57,716 nt of DNA from Limivivens sp034101475 (GCA_034101475.1 JAXEJQ010000013.1:1-57716), one strand, 5' to 3'; counted from the stretch's first letter, positions 7,953 through 16,567 are shown. The notes: generated by a model not told the origin, from the letters alone. Translations and numbers: made by a program.

Positions 7953-10037
7953 TCAGAGGGAATCCAGCTGGCTTCCCCGCTCAATGATCCCCCATTCCCC
8001 GTCCGGAAACTGCCCTTCTTCCGGAACCGCTCCTCCCTGACCCGGGATCATCCCGGCGTCATCCGGAATGCTGCCTTCACCCCCCGGCACCATTCCGTCT
8101 TCTCCGGGGGCAGGTACCTGCCCATCCGGCATAGTTCCTTTCCGTCCCATCGTACCCCGGCCTCCCATCATGGAGCCGCCTTTGCCAAAGCCTTCACCGG
8201 AACCGTAAATCAGGCCGCTCATCTCAATGGTCTGAGTTTCTGTTCCCGCCGTCAGCGTATAGGTTCCGTTTCCTTCCAGCTCCGGTACACTGACCACAAC
8301 GCTCTGATACCGGCTCTCCGGTGTATAGCTGACCAGCACATTTCCGTCGCTGTCTGAGAGTGTCACAGTGGTACCTGCTTCCTGCGTGGATGATAAATTG
8401 CACAGAATCGATCCCTGGGAAGAATCCGATCCAAAATTGGCATTCATGCCTGCTGCGCTGACTGCTGCCACCGTGCCTCCGGTGATGATGCCGCTGCCTT
8501 CGTAGTCCAGAGCGCCGTTTCCGGAATTTTCCGGGCCGCTGACATAGACAGTGCCGCCGGAAACCAGCAGGCTTCCATTGGAGTCAATGCCGTCACCGGA
8601 AGCCTTTACCGTCACTTCCCCGCCGGAAATCGTGATGCTGGCACTGCTTCCGCCGGTGAATCCGTTCTGTCCCATTCTTCCGTTGATACTGGAGCCGTCG
8701 TTTCCGCCTGCCGCATTCAGTCCGTCATCAGAAGCCGTCACCTTCACCCTGCCGCCGGAAATCACCACGGTGGTACCCTCAATTCCTTCATAGCTCTTTG
8801 CGATATCCACTTCTCCGTCCTGAATGGTCAAAGCGGCATCCGCATGCATTCCATCGTCTCCGGAGGAGATGGAAAAACTGCCGCCGGAGACTGTCAGATC
8901 ACTGTTTGTGTGGACAGCATCATCCGCCGTATCCATCCGGAAAGACCCTCCGGTAATCCAAATGGAACCGTTTGCCTTCATCCCTTTCCAGGAATCAGAT
9001 GTGGTTTCAGTGGTTTCAGTCGCTTCACCGGTTTCCACAGTGGCCGTACCCGTTTCCGTTCCGGCTGCTCCGTCTCCTTCACCGCCCTTCCAGAATCGTT
9101 CCATTCCTCCTCCAAAGCCGCCGTAGCCACTGGTTTTCTGGGCCGCATTTTCACTGCCGCCATTGGTGGTGATGGTGTAATCCCCATCCAGAACGGTTAT
9201 GGTACCGGACGCATCGAAGCCGTCATTGCCGCAGGTCATCTGCAGGACCCCGCCGCAAAGGTAAAGGAAACCTTTTTCCGCGTCCTCGTGCTCCGAATGA
9301 ACACCGTCTGTGCCGCTCTCAATGGTGATTTCCCCTCCGGCAATGCGGACGCTGTCTTTCCCGTACATTCCCCGCTTTGCTGCTGTGATCCGATAAGTTC
9401 CGCCGGTGATCTTCAGATCATCCTTCGTGACAACACCATGGCCGGTTTCGCAGGAAACATTCAGAATCCCCTCCCCGTTCATGGTCAGATCCACAGCTGC
9501 ATAGATCGCGCCGCTCACCTTATTTTCGTCTGTCTGAACAAATTCTCCGGAGGTACAGAGAGTATTTTCCGAGCCGGCCGCCGTTGTCAGGAATGCCTTA
9601 TCCGCGTTCCGGACGTAAAGAGCCGCACTGTTCCCATTGGATACCGAAACATTGTCCAGAACAATCTGTACCTTATCCGAATCTCCCGCATCCACAGCCA
9701 CCTGTCCCTCTGTCAGCGTTCCCGTCAGCAGATAAACGCCCTCCTGCTCAATGGTTATGAGATTGTCCGCAATGGATACCCCGCTGCCCTCTGCCACAGA
9801 TCCGCCGTCACGCAGTGTCACCGTTACATAATCCGAATAACCGGTCTCATAATCCCTCTCGGTAAACATCTCCTCCGGCGAAAGGATTCCCGCTGTTCCG
9901 GAACCGTCTCCGCCTGCTTTTTCCTCCAGAGTTTCTTCTGTGGATGTTTCAGAAGCTTCTCCCTCTGCGTATGCCATATTTCCCATGCAGAGAGAAACCG
10001 CCAGAATCACCGCAGCCGCCTTTTTTCTCATCATCAT
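7953..10037 (-). CDS. Carbohydrate-binding domain-containing surface protein (DUF4353)
   Basis: 694 aa from the ATG at 10037 (AAAGGTGGG site just upstream); the frame is open further upstream but without support. A signal peptide MMRKKAAAVILAVSLCMGNMAYA starts the protein (cleavage after AYA). The body is a right-handed beta-helix-like array of short units such as GGSFSISSGDDGMHAD, GGRVKVTASDDGLNAA and GGEVTVKASGDGIDSN, with recurrent Asp-Gly that could bind calcium. A Ser/Thr/Gly segment and a Pro/Gly/Met-rich tail follow. DUF4353 proteins are secreted and typically sit beside VTC and DUF4956 genes, as here. Function unproven; a role at the cell surface or in exopolymer binding is inference. 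Confidence 0.85.
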   Translation of the reverse strand: MMMRKKAAAVILAVSLCMGNMAYAEGEASETSTEETLEEKAGGDGSGTAGILSPEEMFTERDYETGYSDYVTVTLRDGGSVAEGSGVSIADNLITIEQEGVYLLTGTLTEGQVAVDAGDSDKVQIVLDNVSVSNGNSAALYVRNADKAFLTTAAGSENTLCTSGEFVQTDENKVSGAIYAAVDLTMNGEGILNVSCETGHGVVTKDDLKITGGTYRITAAKRGMYGKDSVRIAGGEITIESGTDGVHSEHEDAEKGFLYLCGGVLQMTCGNDGFDASGTITVLDGDYTITTNGGSENAAQKTSGYGGFGGGMERFWKGGEGDGAAGTETGTATVETGEATETTETTSDSWKGMKANGSIWITGGSFRMDTADDAVHTNSDLTVSGGSFSISSGDDGMHADAALTIQDGEVDIAKSYEGIEGTTVVISGGRVKVTASDDGLNAAGGNDGSSINGRMGQNGFTGGSSASITISGGEVTVKASGDGIDSNGSLLVSGGTVYVSGPENSGNGALDYEGSGIITGGTVAAVSAAGMNANFGSDSSQGSILCNLSSTQEAGTTVTLSDSDGNVLVSYTPESRYQSVVVSVPELEGNGTYTLTAGTETQTIEMSGLIYGSGEGFGKGGSMMGGRGTMGRKGTMPDGQVPAPGEDGMVPGGEGSIPDDAGMIPGQGGAVPEEGQFPDGEWGIIERGSQLDSL

Positions 10038-10080
10038 TCCCACCTTTCTTTCTGACTTTTTCAGCCCTTTCCGTGCCGCC

Positions 10081-10779
10081 TTACAGCACGCTGTTGTCCG
10101 TTCCCTGAACGGAAAGATTGATTTCCAGGTTGCCGTTCCGGCAGCGAAGCTCATCAATCAGTGCCTTTTCACAGTTCTCTTCACGCAGTGTAATCTGATA
10201 GGTCAGTCTGTTCAGGCTTCCAAGATCCGTGGTCTTCACACGGACCAGTTTTGCCTCTGTGGTATATTTCCGGAAAAGATCATCAAACATTCCTCCGTAC
10301 TCCAGATCCTCCGGAACGGTAATCTGGAGGTTTTTGCACAGCCCGGTCTGTTTTTCCTCAAATCCAATGGCCCGGTAAATCAGATTTACCGCACACATAA
10401 TAACCGTAAACAGAACAGCGAATCCCGGATATCCCATACCGCAGGCCAGGCCCACTGCCATGGCCAGAAAAATGGCGCTGATTTCCTTTGCCGTCCCCGG
10501 AACGGAGCGGAACCGCACCAGCGAAAAGGTCCCGGCCACTGCCACACCGGCTCCCAGGCTTCCGCTGACCATCATAATTACAACACAGACAATGGCCGGC
10601 AGGGTTGCCAGAGTAACCGCAAAGCTTTTTGTACAGGTGCTGCGGTATGTATAAACCAGCATCACCACCGCTCCCAGAATCAATGCGGCCGCAAGGCTGA
10701 TCAGAAATCCGGAAAGCGTAATTTTCCCGGAAGCCGTACTGTACAAACCTGTAAATAAAGAATCAAGCACAGGAAACAC
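10081..10779 (-). CDS. DUF4956 membrane protein
   Basis: 232 aa starting at a GTG that overlaps the end of the VTC gene by 17 nt. Three to four membrane helices lie in residues 20-125, including a Gly/Ala-rich stretch and SLVRFRSVPGTAKEISAIFLAMAVG, the DUF4956 hallmark. The remaining ~100 residues form a soluble domain. The family is nearly always encoded next to a VTC-domain polymerase-like protein and is thought to be its membrane partner; the activity is not known. Translational coupling with the preceding gene argues for a complex. Confidence 0.85.
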   Translation of the reverse strand: MFPVLDSLFTGLYSTASGKITLSGFLISLAAALILGAVVMLVYTYRSTCTKSFAVTLATLPAIVCVVIMMVSGSLGAGVAVAGTFSLVRFRSVPGTAKEISAIFLAMAVGLACGMGYPGFAVLFTVIMCAVNLIYRAIGFEEKQTGLCKNLQITVPEDLEYGGMFDDLFRKYTTEAKLVRVKTTDLGSLNRLTYQITLREENCEKALIDELRCRNGNLEINLSVQGTDNSVL

Positions 10780-11524
10780 CTCTTCTTTCTGTCAAATATT
10801 CTTTTTCGCCTGCTTCACAAGCTCTGCCGCCAAAGGAAGTTCTCAGCTCCCGGTAGGCCATCCCGTACTTGGAAAAGGAACACTGGCGGATTTCTCCTTC
10901 CTCCAGAATTCCCACCAGCCAGAGAGGCATGGCCGAGGCGGCCTTAATCTCCATCAGCGAACAGCTGGGCTTCAGAATCTGCTTTCCCCCCGGCGGCGCC
11001 TCCAGACTGAGGTCTTCTGTCCTCCAGCAGATATTCCGGTCAAAGGTAATCCGCAGATCCGGATCCTCCGCCGAAAAAAAAGCCGAGCGGTCATAGCACA
11101 GATACACAGCCGGAACCAGCTTTCGGTAAAACGCCCGGAAATAGGCGATTTCCTTTGCGATCTGACTTTGATTTTCCAGCGGTCCTTCTCCGGCCAGATA
11201 TGCAGAAGCTGCCTGTTCTTCAATGGAAATCCGTCGTTTGTAAACAATTCCTTTGTATTTTTTCTTCAGTTCCAGAAATACCAGGTCTCCAGGCACCGCC
11301 TGGCCATAGCTTCGCAGCCGCATTTTTTCCTTATACACCGGCTTTTCCAGGGAATGACGGATCAGCCTGAAATCCGGTGTATCGTAATAAACGTTGCAGA
11401 TGGTGTTCCGGTCGTGAGGATCCGGAACCATATGCTCCCGAAAGCCCTGTTCCAGCAGTTCCCGCTGACGGTTATCCACCAGGTACTTCAATTCATGTCT
11501 CTGAAAAACATGGGTATCACTCAA
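10763..11524 (-). CDS. VTC-domain protein (polyphosphate polymerase-like)
   Basis: 253 aa with a TTG start at 11524; GAGGAGG lies 9-15 nt upstream and no better start exists. VTC tunnel-domain motifs are present: RHELKYLVD at the N-terminus, YYDTPDF, EKMRLRSYG, the basic strand ELKKKYKGIVYKRR and LMEIKA near the C-terminus. In yeast Vtc4 these basic residues hold polyphosphate and nucleotide and the Glu binds metal. Bacterial versions of this cassette have not been shown to make polyphosphate. It has its own promoter region, separated from the two-component genes by a terminator; a TATGAT -10-like box lies at 11599-11604. Confidence 0.85.
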   Translation of the reverse strand: MSDTHVFQRHELKYLVDNRQRELLEQGFREHMVPDPHDRNTICNVYYDTPDFRLIRHSLEKPVYKEKMRLRSYGQAVPGDLVFLELKKKYKGIVYKRRISIEEQAASAYLAGEGPLENQSQIAKEIAYFRAFYRKLVPAVYLCYDRSAFFSAEDPDLRITFDRNICWRTEDLSLEAPPGGKQILKPSCSLMEIKAASAMPLWLVGILEEGEIRQCSFSKYGMAYRELRTSFGGRACEAGEKEYLTERRGVSCA

Positions 11525-11649
11525 TCCTGATTTCCTCCTCTTTTTTTATGAGTCCATCCTGTCTGTTTCGTACCTTCCCAGGCAGGACCCGCAGATTCAT
11601 CATACAGAAATTACCTAAACCGAACTTAAAATTTCCTTCTAATTCACAG

Positions 11650-11691
11650 AAAAATCAAAAAGTTCCGAACATGCTGCTGTTCGGAACTTTT
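11650..11691 (-). terminator. Terminator after the HisKA kinase gene
   Basis: A 14-bp inverted repeat (AAAAGTTCCGAACA at 11658-11671 with TGTTCGGAACTTTT at 11678-11691) lies just beyond the kinase stop. On the minus strand it continues into TTGATTTTTC. Confidence 0.85.
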
Positions 11692-11697
11692 CTTTCC

Positions 11698-12978
11698 TTA
11701 TAAAAAAACAGTAATCACCATTCGCTTCCCATCCGGGCTTTTCGCTTCGATTTTTCCTCCGTGCGCAGCCACGATACTCTGTGCCATGGACAGGCCGATT
11801 CCATATCCGGGCCGTTCGCTGCTTCTGGAGGAATCTCCCCGGTAAAACCGGTCAAAAATCCTGTTCTGGCTGCCTCTCACAAGTCCTTCCGCCGGATTTT
11901 CCGAAACCAGCAGGATCCGCCGTCCCTTCCGGAAGAGAGAAAAGCAGATCACGCCCTCTCCGGAAGCATATTTTACCGCATTGTCAGCCAGAATTGAACA
12001 CAGCTGCCGCAGAGCACACTCATTCCCCCTTCGGATAATGTCCGGCTGAATATTCAAAACAAATTCCAGATTCTGATTCTGAGCCATGAGCGCAAAGGGT
12101 TCCAGCGTTTCCCGCACCGCTTCGGAAAGAGAAAATTCCTCCATCGGAAGTTTTGCGGAAGCTTCCTCCATCTTCGCCAGACTGACCAGCTCCCGGGTCA
12201 GGGTTTCCAGCCGCCCGGTCTGACCGCGGATTCCCTGAATCCATTTATTATCTCCCTGCTCAAGCTCCAGGACGTCCACACAGGAATTGATAATGGTCAG
12301 AGGCGTCTTGATTTCATGTCCGGCATTGGTAATGAAAATCTTCTGTTTTTCGTAGCTCTCGGCAACCGGCCGAAGAACTCTCCCGGACAGGAATACGATC
12401 AGAAGAAAAATAGCCCCAATACCGAAAAGAGAAATCAGCAGGCTGTTTCGCAAAAACTCCCGGACAGAATTCAGATCTCTGGTACAGTCCAGAAACACAT
12501 ATTTAATCCCGGACTCTCCCTGCTGTGCCAGGTACTTGTAGGTCCCCAGATAACCGGAAATCTTTCCCTCGCTTTGCAGCTTCCGGGCCATGTCAGCAGC
12601 CTCCCGGGCGGAAACCGCTGCGATTTTCCTGGTATCTGTGTACACCAGGCTTCCGTCCGGATTCAGAACGACCACAAAGTATCGGGTCTCATAGGGCGCC
12701 TCAGCCGACAGCTTCAGCCGGGGTCCCGGGCGCTCTCCAAGCATCCCGGGCACGTCACCGTTCTCCTCCCGTGCTCCCTTTTCCTCCGGTTTTTCAACGT
12801 GTTTTTCTTCCTCCGGGAACATGCCGCCATTCTCCATCAGAACCTCCAGAACCTCCGCGGCCTTCCGGTCCTTCTCCACATAATTCAGCAGATTGATCAG
12901 GCCCATTAGAACGGCAAGCACAAAAATCACCGAAGCCATGGCAGTCAGGATGAAATTTTTTCTCAGTCGGTGAATCAT
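11698..12978 (-). CDS. Sensor histidine kinase (HisKA/HATPase)
   Basis: 426 aa. Two transmembrane helices, near residues 12-32 and 185-205, enclose an extracellular sensor of ~150 residues with a very charged Glu/Lys-rich start (PEEEKHVEKPEEKG). The kinase core has H-box ITNAGHEIKTPLTII, N-box LCSILADNAVKYA and G-boxes SERPGYGIGLSMA. The start ATG overlaps the stop of the response regulator gene (ATGA-type). It presumably controls the cognate OmpR-type regulator and, by position, the VTC/DUF4956/DUF4353 genes or the MATE exporter. The signal is unknown. Confidence 0.9.
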   Translation of the reverse strand: MIHRLRKNFILTAMASVIFVLAVLMGLINLLNYVEKDRKAAEVLEVLMENGGMFPEEEKHVEKPEEKGAREENGDVPGMLGERPGPRLKLSAEAPYETRYFVVVLNPDGSLVYTDTRKIAAVSAREAADMARKLQSEGKISGYLGTYKYLAQQGESGIKYVFLDCTRDLNSVREFLRNSLLISLFGIGAIFLLIVFLSGRVLRPVAESYEKQKIFITNAGHEIKTPLTIINSCVDVLELEQGDNKWIQGIRGQTGRLETLTRELVSLAKMEEASAKLPMEEFSLSEAVRETLEPFALMAQNQNLEFVLNIQPDIIRRGNECALRQLCSILADNAVKYASGEGVICFSLFRKGRRILLVSENPAEGLVRGSQNRIFDRFYRGDSSRSSERPGYGIGLSMAQSIVAAHGGKIEAKSPDGKRMVITVFL

Positions 12979-13649
12979 CGGATTTCCTCCAGCAAATATC
13001 CCACGCCTCTGGTTGCCTTGATCTGAACCTTTGCCTGGAGTCCCGCAAGCTTCTTCCGAAGCCCGGAGAGATTGACCCAGACCACATTCACCTCCGGTTC
13101 ACTGCCGTATCCCCAGATTTTTTCCAGAAAGCGCTCCGTGGAAATCACCTGATTCGGATTGCTCATCATCAGTTCCAGCATCTGAAATTCCTTGTTGGTC
13201 AGATGGACAAAACCGGATGGCCCCGACAGCGTAAAGTCCGTCCGGCTCAGAATCAGATCCCCGAAGCGCAGTTCATTATCCTGAAGCATGGGCTGGCGGC
13301 GGGTTATCGCCCGGATCCTGGCCAGAAGCTCCTTCATGGCAAAGGGCTTGGTCAGGTAATCATCCGCCCCGCTGTCCAGTCCCAGAACCCGGTCGTCAAT
13401 CTCGCTTTTCGCAGTCAGCAGCAGCACCGGGATCCGGTTCCCGGCTGCCCGCAGACTCTTCAGGACCGTCAGTCCGTCAATCTTCGGCATCATAATATCC
13501 AGGATGGCCCCGTCATACACTCCTGTTTCCAGATAATCCAGGGCATCCTGCCCGTTATAAACGGCATCCACCGTATAATGACTGTGAGCCAGAATCGTCG
13601 TCAGCGCATCCGCTAAAATTTTTTCATCTTCCGCCAGCAGCAGCCGCAT
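12975..13649 (-). CDS. OmpR-family response regulator
   Basis: 224 aa from the ATG at 13649, chosen because AGGAGG ends 6 nt before it; an in-frame ATG 6 nt earlier is too close to the site. Receiver domain with EDE pocket, phospho-acceptor Asp in GAILDIMMPKIDG, Lys in YLTKPF, then a winged-helix DNA-binding domain (VWVNLSGLRKKL and VGYLLE). Typical length. Cotranscribed with the downstream kinase; the MATE gene ends 40 nt upstream, so all three could share one transcript. Confidence 0.9.
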   Translation of the reverse strand: MRLLLAEDEKILADALTTILAHSHYTVDAVYNGQDALDYLETGVYDGAILDIMMPKIDGLTVLKSLRAAGNRIPVLLLTAKSEIDDRVLGLDSGADDYLTKPFAMKELLARIRAITRRQPMLQDNELRFGDLILSRTDFTLSGPSGFVHLTNKEFQMLELMMSNPNQVISTERFLEKIWGYGSEPEVNVVWVNLSGLRKKLAGLQAKVQIKATRGVGYLLEEIR

Positions 13650-13689
13650 CGTCATCCTCCTTTCAGACACAAACTCTTCCGCCACCCGG

Positions 13690-15027
13690 TCAGCGGTTCA
13701 GAAGACACTGTTTTTTCCATGTTCCGCTGAAATATCTCCACACAAAAAACAGAATCCGGAACACCCAGTCCACCACCATGGCAATCCATACACCGATTGC
13801 TCCCATCCCCATCTGTATACCCATAAGATAACTGAGCCCGATCCGAAATGTAAACATGGAGCAAATCGACACCACCATGGTAAATTTCACATCATTGCAG
13901 GCACGCAGCATATTGGGCAGGACAAAAGCCGCCGGCCACAGGAACATGGCACATCCGTCATGAATCATAACCAGAATATAGGACAGACGCCGTGTCTCCT
14001 CACTCAGCCCGTACAGACTCAGAATCCGGTTCAAATTCAGAAGTATCAGAATATTTACAATGGCTGTGGCCGTATAGGTAATCTGCATCAGCTTTTTCGT
14101 ATAGTAACGGATCTGCTTCTCGTCATTGGCGCCCACACAGCGTCCGATCACCGTAATCATGGCCAGGCTCATGGCCTGTCCCACAATGCAGCCCATATTG
14201 TCCAGGTTGTTGGCAACGCCGTTGGCCGCGATCTGCACCGTTCCGAAACCGGAAATAATGCTGACCACCAGCACCCGACCCAGCTGGAAAATTCCATTTT
14301 CAATACCGCTGGGAATCCCGATATATAAAATCCGCCGGATCACCGTCCATTCAATTCGGAACTTTTCTTTTACAAAATGGACGGTCAGCTTTGGATTGCG
14401 CAGCAGAAGATACAGAATGATCCCGCCGGTGGCCCTGGAGATCAGAGAGGGAAGCGCCACACCTGCAACCCCCATTTTCAGCACAAAAATGCAGACCGCA
14501 TTTCCCACCACATTGATCACATTGATCAGAACCGAAACCTTCAGCGTGATCTGGGCATTTCCCATGGAGCGGAACAGGGCCGCGCAGGCATTATACACCG
14601 CAAGAAAGGGAAAGGACACCGCCGAAATCATCAGATAAATCACAGCGTTTTCCATCACATCCGCGTCAATACTTCCAAAAAACAGCCGAAGCAGCGGATT
14701 TCTCGCCAGCATCACCAGCGCGGCAACCCCAATCCCTGCCACGATCACCGTATAAAACAGCTGCTTCGCCGACCTGCAGGCCTCCTCCGGCCTCCCGGCG
14801 CCGATATTCTGAGAGGTCACCACCGCTCCGCCGGTGGCAAGGGCAGACAAAATGCTGAAAATCAGCATGTTAATCATATCCACCAGAGAAACCCCTGAAA
14901 TCGCAGCTTCTCCCACGGAAGAAACCATCATGGTATCCGCCATGCCCACCGTAATCGCCAGCGCCTGTTCAAATACCAGCGGAATAATCAAACGGCGCAA
15001 ATCCTTTTTTGAAAAAAGCAGTTCCAT
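13690..15027 (-). CDS. MATE-family efflux transporter
   Basis: 445 aa from the ATG at 15027, 6 nt after GGAGG; a longer TTG start would put the ribosome site inside the gene. Twelve hydrophobic helices in two six-helix repeats, with the MATE N-terminal pattern RLIIPLVFEQALAITVGMADTMMV. Members of this NorM/DinF-like subgroup exchange cations for drugs or metabolites across the membrane. Next to a two-component system, regulated drug or antimicrobial-peptide export is plausible but unproven. Confidence 0.88.
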   Translation of the reverse strand: MELLFSKKDLRRLIIPLVFEQALAITVGMADTMMVSSVGEAAISGVSLVDMINMLIFSILSALATGGAVVTSQNIGAGRPEEACRSAKQLFYTVIVAGIGVAALVMLARNPLLRLFFGSIDADVMENAVIYLMISAVSFPFLAVYNACAALFRSMGNAQITLKVSVLINVINVVGNAVCIFVLKMGVAGVALPSLISRATGGIILYLLLRNPKLTVHFVKEKFRIEWTVIRRILYIGIPSGIENGIFQLGRVLVVSIISGFGTVQIAANGVANNLDNMGCIVGQAMSLAMITVIGRCVGANDEKQIRYYTKKLMQITYTATAIVNILILLNLNRILSLYGLSEETRRLSYILVMIHDGCAMFLWPAAFVLPNMLRACNDVKFTMVVSICSMFTFRIGLSYLMGIQMGMGAIGVWIAMVVDWVFRILFFVWRYFSGTWKKQCLLNR

Positions 15028-15060
15028 ACCCATCCTCCAGCCCAATTTCTTTTCAGACTC

Positions 15061-15150
15061 TTATTATAATGATGCCAGGGACCCATAGACATGAAAATCC
15101 ATGCAAGCATGGATTTTCATGTCCATTTGTCCCTTGGCTCATTATAATGC
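15061..15150. repeat. Palindromic intergenic element, family A
   Basis: Two 44-nt arms (15061-15104 and 15107-15150) separated by AA form an almost continuous hairpin; the inner 17 bp around GACATGAAAATCCATGC pair perfectly. The same sequence, TGAGCCAAGGGACAAATGG followed by ACATGAAAATCCATGC, recurs at 27.9 kb and in diverged form at 22.7 and 43.3 kb, which marks it as a dispersed element, not a simple terminator. Confidence 0.75.
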
Positions 15151-15205
15151 AAAAAAGATCCCTGTACCAGACCTTTTTTCTTCTTTCGAAGATCTGATAC
15201 AGGGA
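15151..15205 (-). terminator. Terminator of the YccF operon
   Basis: On the minus strand CCCTGTATCAGA pairs with TCTGGTACAGGG across a ~20-nt loop and is followed by ATCTTTTTTGC. It lies about 60 nt beyond the yccF stop. Confidence 0.65.
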
Positions 15206-15264
15206 ATTTCACTTCCCATCAGAAACCCGGGACGCGCCCGCCGAGTCGAGTTCTCAGACAGCCT

Positions 15265-15624
15265 TTAATCCACGGTCGATCCAAAAGGCATCAGCGCCAG
15301 CTTCGCAAGCTTAAAATGCTGCAGTCCAAAGGGGATTCCCACAATGGTACAGCAAAGAATCACGCCCATCACCAGCGATTCCACCGCCAGCGGGATTCCG
15401 GAAACCAGAAGCCAGATCACATTGAACAGAAAAGAAACTGCTCCGCCTCCGTAACGCACTTCCTTTCCAAAAGGAAAGAAGCAAAGGGACGCAAACTTAA
15501 AACACTGTCTTCCAATTGGAATTCCCACAATCGTAATACTCCATAAAAGTCCTGCCACAGCCCAGCTCAGGCCGCTTAAACATCCTCCGCACAGAAACCA
15601 TAAAAGATTACCCAAACATCCCAT
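15265..15624 (-). CDS. yccF: YccF domain inner-membrane protein
   Basis: 119 aa from the ATG at 15624, preceded by GGAGGAGG; the longer frame has no site. Two copies of the YccF repeat are visible, each with a TM helix followed by ITIVGIPIGRQCFKFASL and CTIVGIPFGLQHFKLAKL. Known YccF proteins are small four-helix membrane proteins of unknown role. The gene is 16 nt downstream of a small coiled-coil protein gene and both lie behind a manganese riboswitch, which suggests a link to metal homeostasis. Confidence 0.9.
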   Translation of the reverse strand: MGCLGNLLWFLCGGCLSGLSWAVAGLLWSITIVGIPIGRQCFKFASLCFFPFGKEVRYGGGAVSFLFNVIWLLVSGIPLAVESLVMGVILCCTIVGIPFGLQHFKLAKLALMPFGSTVD

Positions 15625-15640
15625 TTTCTTCTCCTCCTCC

Positions 15641-16078
15641 TTACGGTAAAAGTCTGCTTTCCCAGCTGTGAAGATCAGCCAGAATCTCCAGAACCCGTGC
15701 CTTCGCTGTCGATACCTGGTCTCTGGCTTCACTGATCCGGGACTGCACCAGCCAGTCCGCGATTATGCCGTCAAAGAAAAAATCCGCGAAGGTCAGAAAT
15801 CCGTTCACATCCACCCGGATATCTGCCGGTACATCGATATCCCGCAGCTCCTTCTGGAGCTGCTGCAGATAATAGCGTGCCTCTTCCATCTGCATCTTCG
15901 CCTCATCCAGGCGGCTGTGCTTCATCATACTCACAAACACACCGCCTCCGAACATATCCCAAAGTCCCAGATTCCTTGCACCGGAAAGGCTCTTCTCCAC
16001 CCGCTCCAGACTGTCCAGTGAACGGTTCGCCGCGGCAATTGCTTCTCTGATTTCTTTTACATTTTCCTGATTTGTCAT
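15641..16078 (-). CDS. Uncharacterised 145-aa helical protein under a Mn2+ riboswitch
   Basis: 145 aa from the ATG at 16078, with AAAGGAG 9 nt upstream. No family recognised with confidence. It is largely helical: a coiled-coil-like N-terminus (EIREAIAAANRSLDSLERVEK), a Gly-rich hinge LWDMFGGGVFVSMMKHS, a second heptad-rich stretch and a hydrophobic patch GFLTFADFFFDGIIADWLV that could touch the membrane. No signal peptide. It is first in the riboswitch-controlled transcript and is followed closely by yccF, so the two probably work together. Confidence 0.75.
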   Translation of the reverse strand: MTNQENVKEIREAIAAANRSLDSLERVEKSLSGARNLGLWDMFGGGVFVSMMKHSRLDEAKMQMEEARYYLQQLQKELRDIDVPADIRVDVNGFLTFADFFFDGIIADWLVQSRISEARDQVSTAKARVLEILADLHSWESRLLP

Positions 16079-16169
16079 GTCATTTACTCCTTTCCTATTC
16101 CCTTTTCTGAAGAGGGCCTGTCCCTTCTGCCCTCTGAATTCCTGTGCGCGGCAGAGCACCTGAGGTCTG

Positions 16170-16302
16170 AATAAAAAAAGACCTTTATCGTGGTTCCTGC
16201 CACAATAAAAGTCTTGCACATCTCATTTTATACGGATGTCCTGCGGACATCGAGTGACGATCTAAAATCCACCCTGCGGTGATCGGCTACTCCCTTTTAT
16301 TG
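16170..16302 (-). promoter_or_regulatory. yybP-ykoY (Mn2+) riboswitch with terminator
   Basis: Read on the minus strand the leader contains the conserved yybP-ykoY blocks in order: AGGGAGTAGCC, ATCGTCACTCG, a hairpin GATGTCC-GCA-GGACATCCG and GCAAGAC. The closing stem P1 is CAATAAAAG with CTTTTATTG. The 3' half of P1 can instead pair with CCACGATAAAGG to form a terminator followed by TTTTTTT, so P1 and terminator are mutually exclusive. In this family Mn2+ binds between the two loops, stabilises P1 and turns expression on. Controls the 145-aa gene and yccF. Confidence 0.88.
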
Positions 16303-16308
16303 TGTCAC

Positions 16309-16337
16309 ATTGTAACATGCGCAGAGAAAAATGTCAA
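16309..16337 (-). promoter_or_regulatory. Sigma-A promoter of the riboswitch transcript
   Basis: TTGACA (complement of 16332-16337) and TACAAT (complement of 16309-16314) with a 17-nt spacer. The expected start near 16302 is exactly at the 5' edge of the riboswitch. Confidence 0.85.
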
Positions 16338-16544
16338 GTGTCTTAATCAATCGTTTTTGTTTCATTTTTGTTTAGCCTTTTCAAACCTCATCGCAGCAAA
16401 AGTATACACAAAATTCAAACTTTGTATTTGTATAAAGTGTCAATAGTATTTTTGATATATTTGTATTATACTCTTTTTAAATCCTTACGGAATTTTCAGA
16501 GAAAGTCATCGTTTTTATTCAGTGGCTTTTTTTTATAAAGACTT

Positions 16545-16560
16545 CCGTTAACGCACACGG
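16545..16560. promoter_or_regulatory. Possible degenerate LacI-type operator at the regulator gene
   Basis: CCGTTAACGCACACGG lies 8 nt before the start codon. Its right half GCACACG equals one half of the perfect palindrome upstream of the glycohydrolase gene; the left half is degenerate. Autorepression is an inference. Confidence 0.4.
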
Positions 16561-16567
16561 TGATGAC

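Noticed and set aside
8844..10055. Long plus-strand frame opposite the DUF4353 gene
   Set aside because: The minus strand has a signal peptide, ribosome site and repeat structure; the plus frame has none of these.
16170..16302. Simple terminator or attenuator instead of a riboswitch
   Set aside because: The aptamer blocks AGGGAGTAG, TCGTCA, CCG and GCAAGAC are all present in order with an alternative P1 pairing, beyond what a plain attenuator needs.
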